From Escarpia spicata (Eukaryota; Annelida; Polychaeta; Sabellida; Siboglinidae): DNA of 64,000 nt. The notes under the pieces were generated by a model. The model had not been told where the DNA came from and did no database searches. It saw only the letters and a program-made list of their open reading frames with translations. Of this stretch, positions 10,234 through 20,765 are shown in pieces (within the stretch, counting starts at the first letter, position 1; the number at the start of each line of letters is the position of its first letter). The stretch covers positions 61,513,541 through 61,577,540 of the forward strand of contig OZ023206.1 of assembly GCA_963995525.1 (NCBI GenBank), in the 5' to 3' direction. Both the position numbers and the translations under genes were made by a program.

Positions 10234-13200
10234 ATGGGTCGATCCAACGAGGTGGCCACCAGTCAGGATAGTGTGGTGGAAGAGTATGTTTGTGAGGTCT
10301 GTAGTCAAACCTTTGCCTCAAAGCGAGGGCTGTCTCAGCACCAGAGGATCTTACCTGCAAAGTGGTACGATGGTATTTGTATAGGTGATGTCACTAGATC
10401 CGGCTGGGGATCGAAGAAATTATGTTCGTAGCTCGTGATGAGATCCGGCTGGTGAAGGCCGGCTGGGCAGTCTTTGGCGAGTCGGCCAAAATCGCAGTGA
10501 AGTTTGACCCTTTCCGGAGATCTCCGAATAGGTCGGCTATACCGAAAATTGAGGGACAGGCTGATGGATGGGGCTTCCCCAGTCGAAGACACGATCGACT
10601 ACGAGCACTCGTGGGAGTCGAGGTGGGACGTGTGGAAGGGGGCTTGTCCCCTGGCCCCTCCCTTGACACGATGATGACGCAATGGACTGATGGAAAAGGT
10701 AGCCGCGGCGGAGGATCGGCTGATGGCTACAGGCTCGAATAAAATCAACATCGAACTGGCAGGAGAATTTCGTGAACGCATCCTAGAAGCAATCAAAGGT
10801 ATGTAGAGGGCGCCGAGGTACAAAGCGTTGATTTCACGATCCCGGGTAGCGGGGTCTGCCGCGCCGCCGTGATCCCGTCTAGTCAGGCACCAAAGGAAGT
10901 AGAACGTGGGAAGTCATCCCCGATTAATTATGTGTGAGTTGTAACTCCGCCGAATTCACCCGAACACGACACTTGGAACATTGTTACACCGCCGGACGTG
11001 TCCAAAAACGCACCAGAGTTAGAAGACGACACGATTGTAAGTGGAACTTTTACACCCCACCAACCAGCCGCGTCCGTCTTGTACTTCCCGGTCACGAGAC
11101 GTGAGTCGGACGACAGGGGACGCCGGTGAAAAATCGGCGCCCTTTACTAACGAGTTTAATGTTTATAACGCCTGGTTGGATACACTCCGTGAGGAGTTTA
11201 AGTTAGTACAAGGGTACTTTGGCTAGACTCCACGGAGTACCTGGATTTCCGACCCGACCAGCTGAGTCTGGTGGAAAAGAGAACGATCAACACTGAGCAT
11301 CATCGATGGATTGAGTTGGAGTTACGAGCTTCGGACTCCAAGAAGGGCCGCGTCGGAGGGTAAATCGCCGGGGGCAGCAGGTAAGAAGGAAGCCGCTGGC
11401 CTGGCTGCAGCCATGGGACGAAGAAGGCGGAGGAGAACCGAGTACGCTCGGGTCCAGAAACTATACCTCACCAACCGAAGTGAATGTACCCACAAGTTCC
11501 TGAGTGGGGAGTGGCAGCACGAGGTGACCCCGAGCATCCCTCTGGAGGATCAAGTGGTCTGCTGGAGTCTGGTGTTTGGGAAGAGTCCCTAGTCGATGAG
11601 CGCGCTGCGGACCCTTAGGGCCAGGTGTTGTGAGACCTCGTGAGACATATTCGGCTGGAAGAGATCTATGCTACCCCGCGTAAGACCAAGGTTATGGCAG
11701 CAGATTTAGACAGAATCTCGCGAGAGGATGTGACAAAGGTGGACCCTCGAGCCCTCCTTGTGCACTTCAACCTGTGGTTGTATGCCGAACACCAGCCGGC
11801 CAAATTCAGCCCCAGCCGAACCGTCCTGATTCCGAAGGTTGCGGCTCCTTCAGGTCCGGGACAATACCGGCCTATTGCAGTGTCGTCATTTGTGTCGAAG
11901 ATGTTCCACCGGCTCCTGGAGGGGAGGCTGTCTGGGCTTCAGGAGTTCCAGTCCCGACAGAGAGCATTTATGAGTGAAGATGGCATCGCGGACAACATAT
12001 TCCTACATAGTTGCCTGCTAGGAACAGGTACGAGACGTTGGAGCCGCTGTCCTAGGTCTTCCTAAACGTGTCGAAGGCTGGGCCCTTCGTCAATTACCTT
12101 CGCAGCCTCGACGTCCTTGCATGTCGATGGCCAGTTCAGCAGATCCCTGTTACAAAAGCAGGGTGACTCGCTTTCACCTCTGCTGTTCATCTGCGTCATC
12201 GACTGGGCGTTGACGTCGCTGGATACGAAATTGTGCGTCGTGATTGGCGAGGATGGCCCTCGCCTCAATCACCTGGCTTTTGCTGACGATGTCGTCGTGA
12301 TTGCCCAGTCGCAGATTGGCATCCAGCATATTTGCCGACAGTTTGAGCGTGCGCTGGAACGCTGTGGTTTAACCCTTAACGCTGACAAGTCTAGGAAGTT
12401 GAGGATAGCAGCGAACGGGAAAGAAAAACAATAGTTATGTGACCCGAACCCGTTCCTGTCTCTGACGGGCGAGGAACTGCCCGCGGTGCAGATCTTCGCA
12501 GGATTACAAGTACTTACGAATCTCTATCAGAGACAGAGACCGGGATTCTACTGTCGAAGAACTATTGTCAAGAGGGTTAAACCAGCTCACAAGAGCGCCC
12601 CTCAAGCCTCAGCAGCGTATCTACATTGTGTGCAAACATTTGATAACTAATTTGCACCGCCGTTTGGTTCTGTCCCGTTTCAGCGGGGTCATTTTGAGAA
12701 AACGTCACAAGCTAGTCCGAAGGGGCGCGAGGGTCTGGCTAAAGCTACAACACAACTATACTAATGCCTTAGTTCCTTCATACTGACACGACAGACGGCG
12801 TATTGTGGGTTCCCTCTTTCCGCTTCCGCTAAACTTCCGCTTAACTTAAGGACCCAGCATTTGTTGGGTTGGTGGCTCGATCTAGATCGTATGCTAGAGA
12901 GGTGCAACAATGCAGCAGCCCACCGGCCAAGGCGGGCACCACAAGTGTGCACGACCGTGCATCTGTTAAAGCAGCGTTGGCTGAGTCGTTGTATGTGTCA
13001 ACAGAGAGCTACGGTCGGAAGGCCTCTTCGGCTGTCCCTTCTGCTCACAGCTGGGTGGCAGATGGGACGAAATTCATGTCTAGGACGAATTACATTTAAT
13101 GCACACAAATTCGTGGAGCGACAAGAGAGCGGCAAGAGGCCGGCCTCTGGCTTTGGAAAAGTGCGATGCATGCGGGCGGACCGAGACAATAGAACGTGTG

Positions 13201-13721
13201 CTTCAGGTCTGTCATCAAACATGGGGTCCCGTATCAAAAGACACGATGCACTCATGGAGAAGTTCCTCTAGAGAATGGAGAACCATGGCTGGCAGGTTAT
13301 GCGTGCTCCGGTAATACCTGTGAGGGGTGGCTCCCACAGAAACCGGATGGGGTGTTGTACGCTCAGCAGGGCCATTGCTGGGTCGTCGATGCGTCCGTTG
13401 TTGCTGACAACGCGGACCTCAACGACGTCCATTTCAGCAAATGCGCCAAGTACGATACCCTCGCTGTCCATGAATGGTGCCAATCGAACTGGCCTTCCCA
13501 CGAGGCACCGGGACACATTTCATTCGGGCTCTCATATTCAATTGGAGAGGAGCCATGTCGTATCGATCCGCAAGCATGTGTCATTCCCTGGGTACAACGA
13601 ATTCAGACATGAAACTGACGGCGGTAACTATTGTGGAATAGGGGTGGAAGGTATACAGTGCCTTCCACCAGCGCACTGCCTCATATCTCTGAGCTGGCCC
13701 GGTGTGAGATTAGAAAGGTGA
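10234..13721 (+). pseudogene. R2-clade non-LTR retrotransposon, near full length, frameshifted
   Basis: One degenerate polyprotein in several frames, in the R2 order. (1) An N-terminal zinc finger at 10285-10350 (CEVC, then GLSQHQR); the second His, expected a few residues after QH, is missing. (2) A basic block RRRRRRTEYARVQKLY at 11419-11466. (3) RT blocks NLWLYAEHQPA and TVLIPK (11775-11837), YRPIAVSS (11865-11888), KQGDSLSPLLF (12150 on), catalytic FADD (12279-12290) and APLKPQQR (12595 on). (4) A C-terminal CxxC finger at 13162 (CDACGRTET...VLQVC) where the usual His is Arg. (5) A restriction-like endonuclease with KPD (13340 on) and VVDA (13382 on), keeping the PD...D pattern. One N-terminal finger suggests an R2-D-like or related lineage. 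No 28S rRNA sequence is recognisable on either side, so this copy is not in the canonical R2 site. Confidence 0.85.
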
Positions 13722-14515
13722 CGTTGTTTTAGGGCCGTCCATACCCGTCATGTTAGTTTTCATTTCACACTACATTAATCACAAGATCTCTCGTTATGTT
13801 AGTACTTTATAATTTCACCTGTTAATCGTTTGTTATTGTCACGTGAGCTTGTTTAGTTCTTAGCGATTGTAGCCCACAAATTGTGTTTTTTTTTGCATTG
13901 AGAACGATTTTACCCCACTCTTAGTGCGGACTACTTTTAAAGCGATGTTTTTTCGATCCTTCCTGAAAGAGTAAAACTGTGCCTCGCGATCTCAATTCCT
14001 TCATTGATGTTTCTTTGTGTATTCCATCGTTCTCTAAATCACTGACCGCAACATGGTTATGTAGTGAAATACGAATCACTTGCCTTGTTCGATGCCGTTA
14101 CTGAAACTGCAGGTATACTCAAAAACGAGGAAAAAAAGGAGCATAGGAGGCACATACGCGATAGCGGTTTATTTTGTATTATAAGCGATTTGACCTGTTG
14201 AGCCGATTGCGTGACCCAGCCTATATAAGTTAAACTGTGATTCCATATATTTGTACTTTAACAAGCGAACTAATTTGCATTTTATGTTGCTAATTTGATT
14301 AATTTGCATTTTTACTGGTGATGCTATGTGTATGAATACGGTTACAATTCTATTGATTTTGCACAAACAATAATTATTGTATGATCGTACTAATGATGAA
14401 CGTCAACAGGGATCGAATTTAACCTAAAATTAACATCACCGAGAGCAGCTGTTGGTAGAGTCTACACACCTGCGTGTGTCACGTATTATGGTATTGTATT
14501 ATTTTATAACCTAAC
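13722..14515. other. Probable R2-like 3' UTR, then unassigned sequence
   Basis: AT-rich, with no open frame of note. The first few hundred bases probably belong to the 3' UTR of the R2-like element; the 3' boundary is not visible. Confidence 0.35.
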
Positions 14516-14519
14516 TCGG

Positions 14520-14639
14520 GTGGAACTATACGAGGAAGGAAGAGATGCTGCTGCGAAAAAAGCGCGACAATTGGATAGAGAAACAATAATGCAACAACTG
14601 TTTCAGGACAGTAAGGACGGGGAAGAAAGGATGAGTGTG
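14520..14639 (+). other. Short open frame leading into the 61-bp array
   Basis: A charged, helix-prone open frame (ELYEEGRDAAAKKARQLD...) runs directly into the tandem array. It has no recognised domain. It could be a scrap of an exon or chance. Confidence 0.2.
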
Positions 14640-15745
14640 AATGATGAGGGGCACGGTCACACCATGTCTGGTCAGGGTCCGAGTATACACAATGTGTGTG
14701 AATGATGTGGGACACGGTCACACCATGTCTGGTCAGGGTCCGAGTATACACAATGTGTGTGAATGATGTGGGACACGGTCACACCATGTCTGGTCAGGGT
14801 CCGAGTATACACAATGTGTGTGAATGATGTGGGACACGGTCACACCATGTCTGGTCAGGGTCCGAGTATACACAATGTGTGTGAATGATGTGGGACACGG
14901 TCACACCATGTCTGGTCAGGGTCCGAGTATACACAATGTGTGTGAATGATGTGGGACACGGTCACACCATGTCTGGTCAGGGTCCGAGTATACACAATGT
15001 GTGTGAATGATGTGGGACACGGTCACACCATGTCTGGTCAGGGTCCGAGTATACACAATGTGTGTGAATGATGTGGGACACGGTCACACCATGTCTGGTC
15101 AGGGTCCGAGTATACACAATGTGTGTGAATGATGTGGGACACGGTCACACCATGTCTGGTCAGGGTCCGAGTATACACAATGTATGTGAATGATGTGGGA
15201 CACGGTCACACCATGTCTGGTCAGGGTCCGAGTATACACAATGTGTGTGAATGATGTGGGACACGGTCACACCATGTCTGGTCAGGGTCCGAGTATACAC
15301 AATGTGTGTGAATGATGTGGGACACGGTCACACCATGTCTGGTCAGGGTCCGAGTATACACAATGTGTGTGAATGATGTGGGACACGGTCACACCATGTC
15401 TGGTCAGGGTCCGAGTATACACAATGTGTGTGAATGATGTGGGACACGGTCACACCATGTCTGGTCAGGGTCCGAGTATACACAATGTATGTGAATGATG
15501 TGGGACACGGTCACACCATGTCTGGTCAGGGTCCGAGTATACACAATGTGTGTGAATGATGTGGGACACGGTCACACCATGTCTGGTCAGGGTCCGAGTA
15601 TACACAATGTGTGTGAATGATGTGGGACACGGTCACACCATGTCTGGTCAGGGTCCGAGTATACACAATGTGTGTGAATGATGTGGGACACGGTCACACC
15701 ATGTCTGGTCAGGGTACGAGTATACACAATGTGTTTGCAAAATGT
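14640..15745. repeat. 61-bp tandem repeat, 18 copies
   Basis: GGTCACACCATG occurs at 14655 and then every 61 bp to 15692, giving 18 copies with very few differences. Each unit contains TCCGAGTATACACAATG and TGTGTGAATGATGTGGGACA. Near identity implies recent expansion or gene conversion. Units abut without spacers, so this is not a CRISPR array. Confidence 0.97.
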
Positions 15746-16000
15746 GTGATCGGCTCGTTTTGGACGCACTTTTAGCGAGACAAAAATCTGGTGGTATTCT
15801 GAAACAGATCTTAGATACGGCTACCCAGATAGCACACCTACAGCGGGCCGACAGGGTGCCGAGAGGGGCAAAGTCATCGGCCCGCTGTCGGCATCCGCCT
15901 GCGGGCCGAGGGATTTTTGTCCGGCGGCTCGCCTTCGGGACGAGGGCGGCTCATAATCGGACGCCGATACGCTGCCGACGGTTAGCCGCTCATATGCCGA
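15746..16000. repeat. GC-rich GCCGACAG-type dispersed repeat
   Basis: After ACCCAGATAGCACACC, the sequence is rich in CGGGCCGACAG, GCCGAGAGG, CGGCCCGCTGTCGGCATCC and GCCGACGG. The words are partly self-complementary. Similar words flank the LTR element (17395-17416 and 20682-20760). Confidence 0.45.
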
Positions 16001-17416
16001 ATGTGCCTAATTTTGCTAAACGTGTGTATTTGTGTGCTTTCAAGTAATAAGACCACATTATACACATACACTTATGTGTATCGGTCTTATAACTTGAATA
16101 TTTCAATAGTAATCACCATGCATTTTCACTCTAATGTTAACACGAACATTACTTGATATACGTTTTGATTGGGATTAACTTGAATTTGGAAGTTCCAAAC
16201 AACATGACACAAATATTTTATGAAAAGGCTGCTTAATTATAATTGTCCATAAACTCTTTTCTGCTACATCCAGCTGCATTTGTCATCCGGTGCTGTCTAA
16301 CAACATTCCCGTCAGAGGCAGTCTTGGAGTACTTTCGAATGTTCTCCTGGTGTTGTAGTCAGTGGCAATGTTGCCACTTCATTCTTTCTGACAGCATCTG
16401 ACAACATCTGGAATATTAACGTACAGATATTTAATTTCTTCAATGAAGGTACCGAATTGTACAATGCATAGTATCTATAACATTTTAAACATATTTTGTC
16501 TCACAATAAGGTCACATAAAATAATTTTACTTTACTTTTATAAAATAAATTCCTGGTTTCTCAACAGCACAAGAATTGTAAAATAGCTTCCACAAAACTT
16601 TATTTTGAAATATAATTATCCTTTGATTAAATATACATGCAATAATTCTGCGCAAAAAGGGAAAACTATATTTCACACCAAACCAAAGGAATGTGCTTAC
16701 TTGTCAGAAATATATTCAGTAGACATCTTAAGACTTTTAAGTTGTTAATTGTTGACGATGATTTACATTGATAGTTGTTAGTACCGTCATCAGGATCAAC
16801 ATACACACATCTACCATAAATCGCACCCCTCATTTACATATTAATAAAGTTCTGATGAGAAACTTGGAACTATATAGCTCTAAAGTAAAGCAACGTAAAT
16901 GGCAGAAATTGTGTTTGGCGGAAGGCGCCTAGTGTAAGCACTTCATCCATCACACATTCACCCTGTCACACTAACAAACAGGAACACGTAGCACAGAGAC
17001 AGCATTTGTTATTGATGAGACACTTTCATCTTCATGATATCATCGTCATCCATAGTGTATAGGGCGGCCACAATCATGACAACAGGTTATTCTGCCCCAC
17101 ATTCTATTTAATGTTTGCGCATAAATAGCAAGTTTCCACACAATCAAATGTGTGCTTATGAAGTCATGCCAAATTAATGTATTTTAATAATATAGAAATA
17201 TACAAAGATTTACAACAGAATTTCTAAAGACGTACCTTTTCCGCCGGAGCTCTGCTTTTACTGTTTCCTCTAACTGTCAGTCTGGATTCTGTTCAAAAAT
17301 GGCGTACGGCGTAGTGTCAAATGTCACTACCCCAGTGCTCCAGCTGAGGGAAGCCGGACTGCTGATAAATGACTAACGGATTCTGTCACTGGGTCAACAG
17401 CGGCTAGGGAGCGGCT
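16001..17416. other. AT-rich sequence without a recognised gene
   Basis: No open frame with a protein signature. The last 60 bases become GC-rich (CAGCGGCTAGGGAGCGGCT) and join the same repeat type seen right of the LTR element at 20682. Confidence 0.4.
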
Positions 17417-18056
17417 TGTAACGTACATCCACCGTGTTGGATAATTAGAGTTGAGTTGGATATGTTGGACATGTAATATGATACGTTAATTAAACATATA
17501 ACTTAGAAATAGGAAACTAGAAGTGACCATCGGTCCACTATAAATGCCAAACCAGAAGTAATTAAGATGATTTAATGGTTGCTCTGATCGATCCTTAATG
17601 ACTAGTTTGATCGGTCCATAATTAAAATGATTTACATAGGTGATTCAGGTGATTTGGGTGGGTGATCGGAAACCGAATTGACATCAAACGGAAACCAGAT
17701 TGACGTCTGGTCTCACCTTCGAGCGTCAAATCGAAGAACTGATAACCATAGAAACGCCAATAAAACATATTGTGACATATCAAAGGAAAGGTAGGGTTCG
17801 CCAACGCGTCTTTCTGGCAGTATATTAAGCAAGTCTGATGTGGACTTGGGGGAGAATGCTGATACTTGTTCGACTACTTGTTACAGTTGCCATGTTGTAA
17901 CTCGGACGGTGTTCATGAATAATAAACTCATCTACCCACTCTTGGGGCCTGGAACCTTTTGTTGTGTTAATGATTGGTTGTGGTTACACTAGGATGGCGA
18001 GCTGATCTTGTGGTAGGCTCAAAGTCTTAGTATAATCAACACACGAATTCATTACA
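17417..18056 (+). repeat. 5' LTR
   Basis: Begins TGTAACGTACATCCACC and ends AATTCATTACA. It differs from the 3' LTR by scattered substitutions and small indels, for example CTGATCGATCC here versus CTGATCC. Confidence 0.92.
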
Positions 18057-19466
18057 CTGGCGAGCGCTGCCACGTCTGAAGAGGAGGACAGCCACTAATT
18101 TATTACACTGGCGAGCGCTGCCACGTCTGAAGAGGAGGACAGCCACTAATTTATTACACTGGCGAGCGCTGCCACGTATGAAGAGGAGGACAGCCACTAA
18201 TTTATTACACTGGCGAGCGCGCCACGTCTGAAGAGGAGGACAGCCACTAATTTATTACACTGGCGAGCGCTGCCACGTCTGAAGGGGTCAGCACACTGTT
18301 GGACTTCCTGCTTGATTACAGACGAAAAAAAGTGCATTATATTTTTGAGAAATGATTTTTTACAATGTTCGCTTGCTCTGACATAAGTGCATTTGAGTAG
18401 TCAGATTTCTAGATGTGATTGTAGCAGCTGTTGACAGTAAAATGGTGTCTTTTTAGCTGATTTTACTAAGCGGAAGGGTATCTGGCAGCAATTTGGCTAG
18501 TTGACACTTTAGCCGGATTACTGCCTGCATGCATTTGTAAATATTGACGGGTGTCATACATACAGGCATTTTGCAAGAGCTAGAGATATTAGATTTTGAC
18601 TAAAAGCGACCAGCATGTCAATGAGATGATAATAACAGCAGGTGGGAAGTTTAAGAAACTTTATAGGTCACGTTTTCTTATAATCACACAAAACATTAAC
18701 ATGGTCGCCAATGGAAAAACTGACAGTGTGCTGAGCCCTGAAGAGGAGGACAGCCACTAATTTATTACACTGGCGAGCGCGCCACGTCTGAAGAGGAGGA
18801 CAGCCACTAATTTATTACACTGGCGAGCGCTGCCACGTCTGAAGAGGAGGACAGCCACTAATTTATTACACTGGCGAGCGCTGCCACGTCTGAAGAGGAG
18901 GACAGCCACTAATTTATTACACTGGCGAGCGCTGCCACGTCTGAAGAGGAGGACAGCCACTAATTTATTACACTGGCGAACGCGCCACGTCTGAAGAGGA
19001 GGACAGCCACTAATTTATTACACTGACGAGCGCTGCCACGTCTGAAGAGGAGGACAGCCACTAATTTATTACACTGGCGAGCGCTGCCACGTCTGAAGAG
19101 GAGTACAGCCACTAATTTATTACACTGGCGAGCGCTGCCACGTCTGAAGAGGAGGACAGCCACTAATTTATTACACTGGCGAGCGCTGCCACGTCTGAAT
19201 AGGAGGGCAGCCACTAATTTATTACACTGGCGAGCGCGCCACGTCTGAAGAGGAGGACAGCCACTAATTTATTACACTGGCGAGCGCTGCCACATCTGAA
19301 GAGGAGGACAGCCACTAATTTATTACACTGGCGAGCGCTGCCACGTCTGAAGAGGAGGACAGCCACTAATTCATTACACTGGCGAGCGCGCCACGTCTGA
19401 AGAGGAGGGCAGCCACTAATTTATTACACTGGCGAGCGCTGCCACGTCTGAAGAGGAGGACAGCCA
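18057..19466 (+). repeat. 51-bp array of the primer-binding-site region, 19 copies, MITE-interrupted
   Basis: The first unit starts directly after the LTR with CTGGCGAGCGCTGCCACG, the position of the tRNA primer-binding site. The 51-bp unit (50 bp where a T is missing in GCGCGCC) repeats 5 times to 18293 and 14 more times from 18739. Each unit also repeats the final LTR bases TTATTACA. The minus-strand open frames with a 17-residue period are by-products of the 51-bp period. Confidence 0.92.
18294..18738 (+). mobile_element. MITE copy 1 (445 bp) inside the LTR element
   Basis: The ends are inverted: GGGGTCAGCACACTGT on the left and ACAGTGTGCTGAGCCC on the right. TGAA is duplicated on both sides (18290-18293 and 18739-18742), and the 51-bp array resumes exactly after it. 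Two relatives occur at 38843-39229 and 40139-40571. There is no coding capacity. Superfamily is unclear; a 4-bp (or 5-bp TGAAG) duplication limits the choices. Confidence 0.9.
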
Positions 19467-19517
19467 CACCAATGGGCGATGACGTAAAGGTACAGTAATC
19501 CTTTATACTTCCATACG

Positions 19518-20044
19518 ATGGCGGACAAAACACTACCACCGGCACAAATTGATCGACCCGACCCTGAACCATAGATATAAATAGAACACGCTAGTTGAAC
19601 TATAGGGGAATGATTAATGATGTAACTCTATGCCCCGAACACACAGAACCTGTCGACGCTACCCTGGTACCCGACCAAAAAATTCGTTACATCCCCGCAG
19701 GGATGGAAGAGCGCCCTTGCCCGCCACATTCCGTCGGGTTCCCCGATTGTGCCTGGACGGCAGATGATATTGCTCCATTCGATGAACCCTGTTCAAAATG
19801 GACGCGGGCCAATTCGATCGCTATACCCAGGGCCTGGCCCAGATATCGGCTGAAAGTCGCCAAGCAACCCAAGTGGCCGCCCAACGGGTTGAGACGACAA
19901 AATTACTAAATAAACTAATAAAACAAACTGTTTTCTGTGATGGCAGTTTCGCCTTGGCCACGCGAGCGTGGTTGGACGATATCATGTTGGCCCTGAATCG
20001 TGTGGGCCCCAATCACACTATCGAGGTAGCCACGTCCAAAGGTA
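19518..20044 (+). pseudogene. gag remnant of the LTR element
   Basis: A first open frame, MADKTLPPAQIDRPDPEP, starts at 19518 and stops at 19574. A second frame from 19798 reads GQFDRYTQGLAQIS and LATRAWLDDIMLALNRVGP, which resembles the N-terminal part of Ty3-like capsid proteins. It runs directly into the 3' LTR at 20045, so all later domains are deleted. Confidence 0.55.
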
Positions 20045-20681
20045 TGGAACGTACATCCACCGTGTTGGATAATTAGAGTTGAGTTGGATATGTTGGACAT
20101 GTAATATGATACGTTAATTAAACATATAACTTAGAAACAGGAAACTAGAAGTGACCATCGGTCCACTATTAATGTCAAACCAGAAGTAATTAAGATGATT
20201 TAATGGTTGCTCTGATCCTTAATGACTAGTTTGATCGGTCCATAATTAAAATGATTTACATAGGTGATTAAGGTGATTTGGGTGGGTGATCGGAAACCGA
20301 ATTGACATCAAACGGAAACCAGATTGACGTCAAGTCTCACTTTCGAGCGTGAAATCGAAGATTTGATAACCATAGAAACGCCAATAAAACATATTGTGAC
20401 ATATCAAAGGAAAGGTAGGGTTCGCCAACGCGTCTTTCTGACAGTATATTAAGCAAGTCTGATGTGGACTTGGGGGAGAATGCTGATACTTGTTCGACTA
20501 CTTGTTACAGTTGCCATGTTGTAACTCGGACGGTGTTCATGAATAATAAACTCCTCTACCCACGCTGTGGGGCCTGGAATCTTTTGTTGTGATAATGATT
20601 GGTTGTGGTTACACTAGGATGGCGAGCTGATCTTGTGGTAGGCTCAAAGTCTTAGTGTAATCAACACACGAATTCATTACA
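20045..20681 (+). repeat. 3' LTR
   Basis: Begins TGGAACGTACATCCACC and ends AATTCATTACA. It is followed by the GGCT target duplication. Confidence 0.92.
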
Positions 20682-20765
20682 GGCTGGCAGGCGGCTGTCG
20701 TGTGCCGACGAGTGCCGCTTCCCAGCCGCTCAGACCCGCCCTCAGGCCGAGGGTGGCGTACTCGC
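20682..20765. repeat. GC-rich repeat, right half
   Basis: GGCAGGCGGCTGTCG, GTGCCGACGAGTGCCGC and GGCCGAGGG continue the GC-rich sequence that ends at 17416. Joined across the LTR element they form one uninterrupted GC-rich repeat. Confidence 0.5.

Larger units (their letters stand above)
17417..20681 (+). mobile_element. Internally deleted LTR retrotransposon (Ty3-like, non-autonomous)
   Basis: Two long terminal repeats of about 640 bp (17417-18056 and 20045-20681) are direct, nearly identical, begin TG and end CA. The host bases GGCT are duplicated at 17413-17416 and 20682-20685. The internal part is only about 2 kb: an array of primer-binding-site units, a nested MITE, and the start of gag. 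Protease, RT, RNase H and integrase are absent, so it would depend on proteins from a full-length relative. It sits in a GC-rich repeat whose halves flank it. Confidence 0.9.

Noticed and set aside
10335..10823. Overlapping open frames of 60-106 codons on both strands
   Set aside because: GC-rich noncoding or decayed linker between the zinc finger and RT of the R2-like element; no consistent frame.
14640..15745. CRISPR-like array
   Set aside because: Units are directly adjacent 61-bp repeats without unique spacers, and the genome is eukaryotic.
18757..19572. Minus-strand open frames with a 17-residue repeat
   Set aside because: By-product of the 51-bp PBS array. The element is oriented on the plus strand.
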